A DNA stretch of 43,178 nt from an uncultured Bacilli bacterium (GTDB lineage Bacteria; Bacillota_I; Bacilli_A; RF39; UBA660), in the NCBI GenBank assembly GCA_947598485.1, contig CANQFJ010000013.1, positions 1-43,178 on the forward strand, written 5' to 3'. The position numbers and the translations under genes were made by a program. Shown here piece by piece: positions 33,631-42,450 of the stretch; position 1 is the first letter of the stretch; each line of letters opens with the position of its first letter. Below the pieces are notes generated by a model. It had not been told where the DNA came from and did not search any database. It worked only from the letters and a program-made list of their open reading frames with translations.

Positions 33631-36091
33631 AAACCGTTTCTTTTCGAATTGTATCTATCATATTTTGCTTATTTATTTTCTTTATTGAATAATGCATTAT
33701 GATATAAACAATAGCAAATACAAACACGATACATATTAAAATAGCTTTATATGGTATCACAAATGGATTTACTTTTTCGGGATCAAAAGCTTTATAAAGT
33801 AGTAAGCATGCCACTAAGCCTGAGGCTGTTCCATAAAGTAATGATTTTGAAGAATATAATATTGTTTCTAAGATAATCATTCTATTAAATTCTCTTTTTG
33901 TCATACCAATGCTTTTGAGCATTGCAAACTCTTGAGCTCTTAAATCCATATTGGAGGTAATAGTATTAAAAATATTAGTAACCCCAATTAAAGTAATTAA
34001 AGTTATAAAACCATATAAGAAAATGCTAATTACAATTACAAGAGATCTTTGAGCTCTAACTTCTTCTTCATAATTATATAATTCTATATCTTCATCATAA
34101 TCTTCTATATCTTTAACGGTAGCTGAAGAATCATCTGAATCAATATAAATATCATTTAATAAAACAGGTAAGTCAAAATAATCTTTATTAAATACAATTG
34201 TTGGACTAGATACTGTCTCATAGCCATATACAGGCTTATCACATAGAGCACCTATTACATATTCATAAGTAGCTCCTGTTATTTCATCGACAACTGGCAT
34301 TTTATCATTTTTCTTGTATTTAAATGTTTTCTTTTCTTTATCATCTATATCAGGGTCTTTATCATAAAGTAATAATTTATCTTTTACTTCATTATAATTT
34401 AAATTATTTTTCTTAACGTATTCCCTAAAAGTAGCGTCATCTAATATAATAGTATTAATATATATGCTTAGTTCGCAATCACTCTCGTCTTCGCCTTCGC
34501 AAGTATAAGTTTTAACATCTTTTTCATTCACATTTTTAATATCTTCACTTATAAAGTATTGATCCTTAAGATTATAAGTAACATAAGTTTTATTGACACT
34601 TTTAATATCCTTTATGGCCTTTATAGTATCTTCATTAATACTATGGCGGTTGGTATTATAAACGATAATGTCATAGCCATATTCAGTATACATATCATCG
34701 GTCATATTAAAGCCCTCGCCTACGAAATAAGAAAGAGCAATGAAAACAAAGATACTAACGGTTAAGGATATAACTGTGGTGCGATACTTCTTTTTACTTC
34801 TTTTTAGGTTTTTAGCTGCTAAAACACCACCCGTTTTAAATAACTTTTCAATTATTTTAGGAGTTTTCAATTTATTGGCCTTAATTGTAATATCATGCGA
34901 TGATCTTAAGTTTTCTATTGGACTAACTTTACTTGCCTTTCTCGCGGATGATAGTGATGATAAAAAGATAGTTAAAAAAGCTAAGATAATAGCAATTATG
35001 CAGGCTATAATGGATGGTGTAAAGACAATTCCTTCGCTTAGATTAATAAAATCTTTTAACAAATAATTAACAACTTTAAAGAGGATAAAATCTCCTAAAA
35101 GGCCTGTTAATATACCTATTGGAATACCAATACTTCCCAAAACTAGCCCCTCATAAATAACGCTTTTTTTAATCTGCTTTTTAGTAGCACCTACACTAGA
35201 AAGCATACCATACATTTTCATTTTTTCTGTTGTAGATATGGCAAATGAATTTCTAATGCAGAAAATACTTGCGACCATTATTATACCAATTATTATGCCG
35301 GCTACAGTAAGAAGCATATTAGTAGTTTCAGAAGAAAAACTAAAGACCTCTAAGTGTAATAAATAAGTATTTAAATAGCATCGATATTTTGGGGCTTTAG
35401 CGCCTTGTATTCCTTCATAAAAAGCTTTCCAATCATCAATATCTAGTATCTCAGAAATACTCTTTTTATATTTACTTGGTTTAGCAAGAGTAACATAAAG
35501 AGCAATATTATTTGTTTTTTCATTAGTAGTAAAACCTTTGTAAGCATAATTATCAATTACTCCAACTATCGTATACGTTTTAGACTGACTGCTGGTACTA
35601 TCCTCACTTGGATTATAACTATCAATATCCCAAGTAACAGTATCACCAATTTTTAAGTCTTTAAGATTCATTAATATTTTGGAAACAATAATTTCTTGAT
35701 TATTTTCTGGATATCGTCCGTCATAAAGATGATACTTAAGATCAATTAGATTTTGTTTAGAAACAGAATCTATTTCAAGGTTAATGCTATAGTCATTTTC
35801 TTCATCATAAACAACTTCAGTATAACCAAGAACATAAAAAGGCCTTATTTTGCTCAGATCTTTATTATGCTTTAGTGTTTCAAAATCATCATTGTTAATT
35901 CCTTCAAGGGTAAAATGATAATACCCATCGTTATCAATTGTTTCTGTTAAAAGCGTCTTTCTAAAACTTGTAACCATCGTGGCTACTGCACATATCATTG
36001 CTGTTGAAAGTACAATACCAATAATAGTACCAATAGTTCTCTTTTTATTGAGTTTCAGATTTTTATTAGTTAATTTTTTGAGAATATTCAT
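33629..36091 (-). CDS. ABC transporter permease, MacB/FtsX type, two FtsX domains
   Basis: An 820-residue permease. A membrane helix at about 20-42 is followed by an outside domain to about 255. FtsX domain 1 has helices near 258-280, 311-337 and 357-383. A second half starts with a helix near 438-457, then an outside domain of 230 residues and FtsX domain 2 (three helices in the last 135 residues). The cytoplasmic coupling motifs KMYGMLSSVGATKKQI and EFAMLKSIGMTKREF face the ATPase. This class drives extracellular events or lipid/peptide efflux by mechanotransmission. The ATG follows the ATPase stop by one base. Confidence 0.94.
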   Translation of the reverse strand: MNILKKLTNKNLKLNKKRTIGTIIGIVLSTAMICAVATMVTSFRKTLLTETIDNDGYYHFTLEGINNDDFETLKHNKDLSKIRPFYVLGYTEVVYDEENDYSINLEIDSVSKQNLIDLKYHLYDGRYPENNQEIIVSKILMNLKDLKIGDTVTWDIDSYNPSEDSTSSQSKTYTIVGVIDNYAYKGFTTNEKTNNIALYVTLAKPSKYKKSISEILDIDDWKAFYEGIQGAKAPKYRCYLNTYLLHLEVFSFSSETTNMLLTVAGIIIGIIMVASIFCIRNSFAISTTEKMKMYGMLSSVGATKKQIKKSVIYEGLVLGSIGIPIGILTGLLGDFILFKVVNYLLKDFINLSEGIVFTPSIIACIIAIILAFLTIFLSSLSSARKASKVSPIENLRSSHDITIKANKLKTPKIIEKLFKTGGVLAAKNLKRSKKKYRTTVISLTVSIFVFIALSYFVGEGFNMTDDMYTEYGYDIIVYNTNRHSINEDTIKAIKDIKSVNKTYVTYNLKDQYFISEDIKNVNEKDVKTYTCEGEDESDCELSIYINTIILDDATFREYVKKNNLNYNEVKDKLLLYDKDPDIDDKEKKTFKYKKNDKMPVVDEITGATYEYVIGALCDKPVYGYETVSSPTIVFNKDYFDLPVLLNDIYIDSDDSSATVKDIEDYDEDIELYNYEEEVRAQRSLVIVISIFLYGFITLITLIGVTNIFNTITSNMDLRAQEFAMLKSIGMTKREFNRMIILETILYSSKSLLYGTASGLVACLLLYKAFDPEKVNPFVIPYKAILICIVFVFAIVYIIMHYSIKKINKQNMIDTIRKETV

Positions 36092-36092
36092 C

Positions 36093-36764
36093 TTAATCCT
36101 CGCTTACAATCTTACCATCTTCGATTTTAATAATTCTGTCAGCACATTTAGCAATTTCCATATTATGAGTAATCATAATAATTGTTTGATTATAGTCTTT
36201 ATTAGATTTTTTTAATAAATCTACTATTTCATCACTTGCTGTACTATCAAGATTTCCTGTTGGTTCATCGGCTAGAATTATTGTCGGATTAGTAATTAAT
36301 GCCCTACCTATAGATGTTCTTTGTTGTTGCCCTCCGGAAAGCTGATTAGGAAGATGCTTTCTTCTTTCTAAAAGTCCTAATTCTTTTAACAAGTTATTTA
36401 ATTTTTCTGGTTCAACTTTTCGATTATCTAAATCAAGTGGTAAAGTTATATTTTCTTCAACATTCAAAATAGGAATCAAATTGTAAAATTGATAAATTAA
36501 ACCTACTTGTCTTCTTCTAAAAATAGCAAGTTTATCATCATCAAAAGAATAAATGTCTTTGCCATCAATATAAACTTTACCAGATGTCGGTCTATCTACA
36601 CCTCCAATTAAGTGTAAAAGAGTAGATTTACCAGAGCCTGAGGCACCTACTATTGCCACGAATTCACCCTTGTTTACGGTAAAAGATACATTATCAAGAG
36701 CAACAACTTTAGTTGTACCTTTACCATAAACTTTAGTTAGATTTTCAACTTTTAAAATTTCCAT
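36093..36764 (-). CDS. ABC transporter ATP-binding protein, MacB/LolD type
   Basis: A 223-residue ATPase energising the adjacent permease. Walker A is GASGSGKST (40-48), the signature LSGGQQQR, Walker B IILADEP with GNLDS after it, and the H-loop is MITHN. The short X-loop sequence matches the LolD/FtsE/MacB subfamily. AAGGAG precedes the ATG. It is the first gene of the ABC-two-component unit, with a promoter carrying 11-bp repeats upstream. Confidence 0.96.
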   Translation of the reverse strand: MEILKVENLTKVYGKGTTKVVALDNVSFTVNKGEFVAIVGASGSGKSTLLHLIGGVDRPTSGKVYIDGKDIYSFDDDKLAIFRRRQVGLIYQFYNLIPILNVEENITLPLDLDNRKVEPEKLNNLLKELGLLERRKHLPNQLSGGQQQRTSIGRALITNPTIILADEPTGNLDSTASDEIVDLLKKSNKDYNQTIIMITHNMEIAKCADRIIKIEDGKIVSED

Positions 36765-36795
36765 ATATTTTCTCCTTGGTTTACAATCTAATAAT

Positions 36796-36824
36796 ATTAT
36801 ATTAAAGTTACAGGCAAGTTACAA
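36796..36824 (-). promoter_or_regulatory. ABC operon promoter with 11-bp direct repeats
   Basis: On the minus strand TTGTAA (36824-36819), a 17-bp spacer and TATAAT (36801-36796). Two copies of TGTAACTT (36823-36816 and 36812-36805) are spaced 11 bp start to start across the -35 and spacer. This is the usual site geometry for an OmpR-family activator, presumably the regulator encoded downstream. Confidence 0.75.
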
Positions 36825-36826
36825 AA

Positions 36827-36858
36827 AGAAAAAATCTTCAATTTAAACTGAAGATTTT
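36827..36858 (-). terminator. Terminator of the SleB-like gene
   Basis: AAAATCTTCA (36831-36840) and TGAAGATTTT (36849-36858) form a 10-bp stem followed leftward by T-rich sequence, directly after the stop at 36859. Confidence 0.88.
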
Positions 36859-38232
36859 CTATCTTTCTATTTGATTTACGTTTGCTTCTTCTAAATCCGT
36901 GGCCATTTCTTCTGCATATAATATTTCATAATCAAGAGTTAAAACATCTGATGGATCTTGATGATTCCCATAATGATTACCTCTATACATAAAAGTTTCC
37001 CAATTATCGGGCACTGTAACCCACCAGCCTCGAAAGCTAAGATAATCAGTAACTATATTTCTAGAAAAGAAAGTATCTATCGCGGCTTGATAGCCAACAG
37101 ATTCTATATTACCTTTAAATTCTAAATACGTTTTGTCGCCGTAAAATACACTAAATTGGGAAGGTGCAAGAAATTGAGTATAAAGTCCTTTGCCATAACA
37201 TCTAGTAAAATCTTTGCTTCGGTAACGATTATATCCTACACTTGCAACACGGCAACATTCTTCATAGGCTTCACCACCCTCAGCTCTAACTCCTGCACAT
37301 ATATCATCAAGTTGTTCATAAGTTAACCCTTCTCTAGCCATTACAATTAACATTTTCTCTGGATAAGTTCTTTCCTCTGTTTCATATAAATAATATAAGG
37401 CTTCTTCAGAGCTAGCAAAGCAAATATCAGGCATTGTATTATCACACATACTAATTAATAATTTACTAGTCATTTCTTTAGTTAAATAATATCTTTGTCT
37501 TATTGCTAATTCCTTTTCTTCAAAAGTTATTTCTGGTTCTTGTTGTTGTGTACTTTCTATATAAGTCTCTGTAGGTGATGTAGGATTGTTATCAACAAGT
37601 AATTTAGATGTATCAGATAATGATTTTTCTTCAACAACACTATAAATATCACATTTATAGAATTTAGGCAATTTTATTTTTATTTGTAAATTATCATCTT
37701 CAATATTATCATCTGCACTTGGTGCAGTGCCTACATTTTGACTAATAGTATATGGTTCTTCAGATGGTTCGTCAACATATGAACCGGTATTTGCTAAAGA
37801 ATTATTATTTGTTAAAAGAGTAACTAAAGATATGGTACAAGCCGCAATAGTCCCCGAGGTTAATAAAATCTCCTTACCTTTAGTGGCAATTAAATTTTCT
37901 AAAGCTGATTTAAAGCCCTTTTTATTATTTACTTCATTTGGCACTAATTTATCTTCAGGCATTTTAGTAAGAATACTTTGTTTTAAAGTTTTTAAATATT
38001 TGCAGTCTATTACTTCAGGAAATCTGCGCAATACAAAACTTGTATTTTTTCCATATAAATACAAATTGTTTCCCTTGATAACAATCTTATAATCATTTTG
38101 AATAAATCTATCTATAATATTTTGTAAAAGGATGGCATCTTGAATTTGCGTGACATTGCCATTTTGATCAACTCTTTTACAAATTAATCTATCTCTAGGA
38201 ACGTCACTTACTCGATAAAAAACATACTTCAT
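36859..38232 (-). CDS. Membrane-anchored SleB-like cell-wall hydrolase
   Basis: A 457-residue protein. An unknown cytoplasmic N-terminal domain (1-118) is followed by a membrane helix at about 122-141 and a low-complexity outside linker (about 150-240). The C-terminal domain resembles SleB/CwlJ hydrolases: VRAEGGEAYEECCRVASVGYNRYRS contains the catalytic-type Glu in AEGGE (317-321) and the NR pair, and then APSQFSVF and a late GNHYGNH. SleB enzymes cut peptidoglycan. Here it is a vegetative anchored form rather than a clear spore enzyme. The ATG at 38232 follows a G-rich Shine-Dalgarno. It is a single gene with a good terminator. Confidence 0.8.
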   Translation of the reverse strand: MKYVFYRVSDVPRDRLICKRVDQNGNVTQIQDAILLQNIIDRFIQNDYKIVIKGNNLYLYGKNTSFVLRRFPEVIDCKYLKTLKQSILTKMPEDKLVPNEVNNKKGFKSALENLIATKGKEILLTSGTIAACTISLVTLLTNNNSLANTGSYVDEPSEEPYTISQNVGTAPSADDNIEDDNLQIKIKLPKFYKCDIYSVVEEKSLSDTSKLLVDNNPTSPTETYIESTQQQEPEITFEEKELAIRQRYYLTKEMTSKLLISMCDNTMPDICFASSEEALYYLYETEERTYPEKMLIVMAREGLTYEQLDDICAGVRAEGGEAYEECCRVASVGYNRYRSKDFTRCYGKGLYTQFLAPSQFSVFYGDKTYLEFKGNIESVGYQAAIDTFFSRNIVTDYLSFRGWWVTVPDNWETFMYRGNHYGNHQDPSDVLTLDYEILYAEEMATDLEEANVNQIER

Positions 38233-38314
38233 CTGCTCAACCCCCAATCTACTTTGTTAATTATAGCGCAAATGACAAATTATGTCAATCCTTAGTAAAC
38301 TTTTGGAAATTCTT

Positions 38315-38659
38315 CTATTTTTCAATATTAAAGCCTATAGCTACCACACCATACTTATCTTGATCTTCTTTGGTATAAAACCTTGTTAAAGTATTCAAAA
38401 AATCTTCTTTAGTAAAATCTTCAAGATATAAATCTTTTATATCGTAATGTTTAACTAATTCTTCAAAGTTTGGATAATAATCTAAACTAGTTACTTTAGC
38501 AAGAATCTTTTCTTCTTCTAAAGGCCTTTTTAAAAATTCTAGCGTATCCCCTATTTTAAGTTTTCTTCTTTTATCATCATTTAGTCTTGCTTCAACTTTT
38601 TTCGTTCCATTTAAAACTATTTCAAATATATCCGGGTGTAAATGCACTTGCATTTTCAT
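38315..38659 (-). CDS. ASCH-domain protein
   Basis: A 114-residue single-domain protein. The ASCH (PUA-like) pattern is clear: FEIVLNGTKKVEARLNDDKRRKLKIGD, where GTKKVEAR and the IGD turn are the conserved parts, and a closing strand YGVVAIGF. ASCH domains bind RNA or modified nucleosides; the target here is unknown. I chose ATG 38659 since GAGGTGA stands 5 bases before it; a GTG at 38668 lies in that site. Confidence 0.9.
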   Translation of the reverse strand: MKMQVHLHPDIFEIVLNGTKKVEARLNDDKRRKLKIGDTLEFLKRPLEEEKILAKVTSLDYYPNFEELVKHYDIKDLYLEDFTKEDFLNTLTRFYTKEDQDKYGVVAIGFNIEK

Positions 38660-38687
38660 AAGTTTCACCTCAGAGATATTTTAGCAC

Positions 38688-38711
38688 AAAAAAAGGTAGA
38701 AATTAATCTAC
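38688..38711 (-). terminator. Terminator of the MMPL gene, overlapping its stop codon
   Basis: GTAGA (38696-38700) and TCTAC (38707-38711) with a 6-base loop, followed leftward by a run of seven T. The stop TAG is inside the right arm. Confidence 0.7.
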
Positions 38712-41700
38712 ACTTTTCTTTTTTTAACAATTAACTTATCAAAAGCTGCAAGTAAACTTGGTAGTATTAAAAGAATCAATATTGCTGAGCAAAGAGTTCC
38801 TTTGGATATCGTTATACATATCTTGGCTGCAATCGCGGAAGCAAAATTACCTACTATCAAAGTTACGATAATCAAAATCGAAGCGGAAGTTAAAATCGTA
38901 TGGATAGCTTTATTGTAAGAGTTAATTAAGGCTTCTTTAATATCCATACTCTTACGATGTTCTAGATAATATGAAGTAAATAAGATAGCATAATCAATTG
39001 TGGCTCCCATCAAAATACTTTGAACAATCAAAATGGCAATAAAGTAAACTTTTGAACCCTCGAATGTTAAGATATCCATTGTAATAAATACGGCACATTC
39101 AATCAATAATACTAAAATGAATGGTATCAATATTGACTTAAATGATATAGCTACAACAATAAAGATAAAGACCATAGTCAAAATTGTAATTAAATTAAGC
39201 TCCCCATCAAACGATTTACTCATTTCATAAGCCATTGGTGCATCACCTGCTAAATAAGCATCATGATCTTTAATATCTTTATTAGTATCTTCAACAAAAT
39301 CAAGGATATCTGGATCTTCATTTTCTAAGTTAGTAGTCAAAACAATTCGAGAATAATTTTTAGCTACTAATAAATCTTTAGAACTATTAATCAAAGTATA
39401 TGAATTTTCTATAACCTTTTGCATATCAGCATCTATGAATTGTTTAAATCTACTATCAGTTAAAATCTTTTCGTTTAGATAAGCGATAAGTTCTTCTATA
39501 GATAAAGCATAATCTTCATCATATTCATGTCTTGCCCCATAAAGAAGATATACTAAACTAACTTTAGAAGTATCAATGCCTCCCGCAAGAGGAGCAAGAT
39601 TACTGACAAGACTTGTCGAAGTAAATTTAGTATTATTTATGCTAGCTATCATTACATTATTAATAGCCTTTAATTTACTGATGCTACTAGCATTAAACAT
39701 ACTACTGTAGTTTGGATTTGGTGCAACACTATTTAGTATAAAATTAACAAATTCATATAAGTTATATTTAATAGAATTAGCATTATATGTCATATCATAT
39801 AAAGAATACATAAGTTTTAGATTATCTTCACTTACATTTGTTAAAGCACTTAACTCTTTATAAGAATATTTTTTATCATTTTGAACAGCATCCATAATCA
39901 TGTTTACTAAATTAAGTTTAGCAAGACTAGCTTCATCTAAAGAAGCATTAATTTCTTTAGTATTAATTATAAAGCTAATAAACTCTCTTGGTGTAAGGGT
40001 GTTTACAAAATTATTATTTAAATGATATAAAGTATAAATATTTTTAACATCAAATCCAAGTAAATCAGACATATTTTTATAATTATATACTTTTTTCTCT
40101 TTACTAGATTCTATTATCATATTAGCAAGTTCTAAAGTACTAATCGTATTATCATCTAAGTAGTTGCCCATTAAAGGATTATCTTTATAAGAAAGTAAGA
40201 AGCTTACAAAAGTATCAATACTCATTTTAGTTTCAGCACTATTGTTTACTTTATTGTAAAGGCCTATAACCACGTTAACCATCGAAGGACTAATGTTTAA
40301 AGTTTGGCCTAAAGTACCGGCATCCATTTTTTTGGCTGTTAAATTAGAATCGGCAAAAGTCTTAATCATTGTTAGCTCTTTAACAGTGTTCTCATCAAAG
40401 CTTTGGGCATATTCGGGATTTGGATAAACATAAGTTAAAGTAAAATTAGCAAAATCATAGAAACTTAAAGTCTCATTAGGCTCACTTATTGCATTATAAT
40501 ACTTATAAATATTTTGGACTAAAGAAGCGTCCATGCCAAATAAGGCTGCCATAGCATTACTTTCTAATTTAGTATTATTACGATCTTTATCTATAAATGG
40601 TGCCATCATTTGTAAAGATGCAATATTTTCCTTAGTAAGCATACTAGAATATGCTTCATTATTTAAAACATTATTAACAATAAAATTATAGCCTTGTGGT
40701 AAAGTAAGAGCTGTTTTAGTAGTCATGCTATTATATAAAAGATATAAGCTTTGAACATTTGCATTTGGAATACCTAAGATGTTTGCCATATCATTATAAC
40801 CCCATTTATTATATATTAAACCTTGATTAGTAAAATAAGATAATTTATTAATACTAGCCTTTATGTTATTATCTAAAGCTTTACCATAGTTAGGATCATT
40901 TGCTACTTCGTTTAAAATAAAACTAGTAAACTGTGAATAACTCATTTTATTATCTTCATTTTGATTATAATAATTATAATAAATAGTTTTAATTAAATCT
41001 TCATCTAAAGTAACATTTACACCAAGGCTTGCAAATTTATCATTAAGTTCATTATATTTTAAACCTTCACTTAAGGTATTAGCATAACATAAAACACTGC
41101 TAAAACGCTTATCATCACTTAACTTTTGACAATAATCACCAAAGTACTCTTCTTCATCATTATTATATATTAAAGCAATTTGATTTTCTTTATTAAATAT
41201 TTCCTTTACTTTATCGTTTTCTTCACCTGTAAATTCATATTCAAGATTACTCTTTAAAAGAAAACTTCCTGCGAAGATAACTATAAAGATTACTATTGCT
41301 GCCCTACGAATAAAGAAGCTAAATTTTCCTAAAGCTGACAAAGATATTTTGGGACGCTTTTTAGTAGTTTTCATAATTAGTTTATCAAATAATAAAATCA
41401 AAGATGGTAAAACAAAGAAGATACTAATTAAACTAAATATAACGCCTTTAGCTAAAACCAATCCTAAATCAATGCCAATTGTAAAGCTCATAAAAACTAA
41501 AGCTAAAAGACCAACAATGGTTGTTACTGAGCTACTTGATATTGACAAGAAAGAATGATATAAAGCTTCCTTCATAGCTTTTTTATTATCAGGTTCATGC
41601 TCTTTTTCTTGACGATATCTATTCATAAGCATTATTGAATAGTCCATAGAAAGAGCCATTTGTAAAATTGCACATATGGAATTGGTTATATTGGAAACAT

Positions 41701-42310
41701 TTGGGAAGATAATATTTGTACCCTTATTTAAGAAGACGGCAAGACCTATGACAAATAAAAATAAGAACGGTTCAACATAAGAATCACACATGATAATCAA
41801 AATTACCATGGCGCTACATATAGCAAGAGCTACAACCCAAATTTTTAACACCGGAGCATTATAGGTAGATACATCACCTGAAGTATATATTTCATAGTCA
41901 TCATATTTATCCATAATCGTAGAGTATACCTTGGCAGCATTTTTAGAATCTGCTCCACCATCAACATTTACTTTATAAAAGGTATACTCATCTTTATTAT
42001 AATCTTCGGTGTCATCATATAAGACCTCATCAACATTTTTTATACTGGCTAGATAGTTTTTAACCTCATCTTTTTCATCATCTTTTAGGTCTTTAAACAT
42101 AACCTCTAGAGTACTACTTTTATCAGTAGCAAACTCCTCATTCATGATGTCTACTCCTATTTTAGTAGATGAATCATCAGGAAGATATCTAGTTAAATCA
42201 TAATTAATTTTTACTTTACTACTTAAAAATAAACATAATCCTGATAAAATAATAAATATTACAAGGATATAGTTTCTTTTTTCGACTATAAAATCCGTAA
42301 TCTTACGCAT
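38708..42310 (-). CDS. MMPL/RND-family membrane transporter with repeat-bearing loop
   Basis: A 1200-residue transporter. The N-terminal helix (14-30) and outer domain 1 (35-150) precede five helices (about 155-310) with the SMDYSIMLMNRYRQE core of MMPL/SSD proteins. A sixth helix near 335-352 follows. A very long outer segment (360-1020) comes next, then the second membrane half with GATIDYAILFTSYYLEHR. The two DY motifs are the proton-relay type. Substrate unknown; relatives export lipids or hydrophobic compounds. The outer segment contains about six degenerate 80-residue repeats (430-963), making it much larger than typical family members. It is divergent from a TetR gene that probably controls it. 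GAGGG lies about 9 bases before the ATG. Confidence 0.93.
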   Translation of the reverse strand: MRKITDFIVEKRNYILVIFIILSGLCLFLSSKVKINYDLTRYLPDDSSTKIGVDIMNEEFATDKSSTLEVMFKDLKDDEKDEVKNYLASIKNVDEVLYDDTEDYNKDEYTFYKVNVDGGADSKNAAKVYSTIMDKYDDYEIYTSGDVSTYNAPVLKIWVVALAICSAMVILIIMCDSYVEPFLFLFVIGLAVFLNKGTNIIFPNVSNITNSICAILQMALSMDYSIMLMNRYRQEKEHEPDNKKAMKEALYHSFLSISSSSVTTIVGLLALVFMSFTIGIDLGLVLAKGVIFSLISIFFVLPSLILLFDKLIMKTTKKRPKISLSALGKFSFFIRRAAIVIFIVIFAGSFLLKSNLEYEFTGEENDKVKEIFNKENQIALIYNNDEEEYFGDYCQKLSDDKRFSSVLCYANTLSEGLKYNELNDKFASLGVNVTLDEDLIKTIYYNYYNQNEDNKMSYSQFTSFILNEVANDPNYGKALDNNIKASINKLSYFTNQGLIYNKWGYNDMANILGIPNANVQSLYLLYNSMTTKTALTLPQGYNFIVNNVLNNEAYSSMLTKENIASLQMMAPFIDKDRNNTKLESNAMAALFGMDASLVQNIYKYYNAISEPNETLSFYDFANFTLTYVYPNPEYAQSFDENTVKELTMIKTFADSNLTAKKMDAGTLGQTLNISPSMVNVVIGLYNKVNNSAETKMSIDTFVSFLLSYKDNPLMGNYLDDNTISTLELANMIIESSKEKKVYNYKNMSDLLGFDVKNIYTLYHLNNNFVNTLTPREFISFIINTKEINASLDEASLAKLNLVNMIMDAVQNDKKYSYKELSALTNVSEDNLKLMYSLYDMTYNANSIKYNLYEFVNFILNSVAPNPNYSSMFNASSISKLKAINNVMIASINNTKFTSTSLVSNLAPLAGGIDTSKVSLVYLLYGARHEYDEDYALSIEELIAYLNEKILTDSRFKQFIDADMQKVIENSYTLINSSKDLLVAKNYSRIVLTTNLENEDPDILDFVEDTNKDIKDHDAYLAGDAPMAYEMSKSFDGELNLITILTMVFIFIVVAISFKSILIPFILVLLIECAVFITMDILTFEGSKVYFIAILIVQSILMGATIDYAILFTSYYLEHRKSMDIKEALINSYNKAIHTILTSASILIIVTLIVGNFASAIAAKICITISKGTLCSAILILLILPSLLAAFDKLIVKKRKV
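39422..41023 (-). repeat. Tandem ~80-residue protein repeats in the MMPL outer loop
   Basis: Residues 430-963. Units start near 483, 563, 643, 723, 796 and 877, with partial units before 483 and after 963; spacings are 80, 80, 80, 73, 81 and 87. Each has the same plan: a helix ending in L-x2-(L/M), a short loop and an (L/A)LxG-type stretch, then V-x2-LY-x-LYN, then an (F/Y)-x-x-F-(I/T)-L segment, NPxY and a closing LD-x-x-(T/S). The DNA itself is diverged, so the repeats are old. Confidence 0.8.
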
Positions 42311-42341
42311 TTAATATTCCCTCTTTCTAAAACCACACAGT

Positions 42342-42427
42342 ATTATATATGCAATTTTTTTAAAATAAAAGGTCAATTTTATTGATAATGTCTAAATTTT
42401 GACATATGTTTAAAATTTGTATAAAAT
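42342..42427. promoter_or_regulatory. Divergent MMPL/TetR promoter region with operator
   Basis: On the plus strand TTGACA (42399-42404), 17 bp and TAAAAT (42422-42427) serve the TetR gene. On the minus strand TATAAT (42347-42342) serves the MMPL gene. The near-perfect palindrome TGTCTAAATTTTGACA (42389-42404) covers the TetR -35 and is the likely TetR operator. Confidence 0.65.
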
Positions 42428-42450
42428 ATTAAGTCAAAGAGATGATTTAA

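Noticed and set aside
34740-35066. 108-residue plus-strand ORF opposite the ABC permease
   Set aside because: Its hydrophobicity comes from the complementary membrane helices of the permease.
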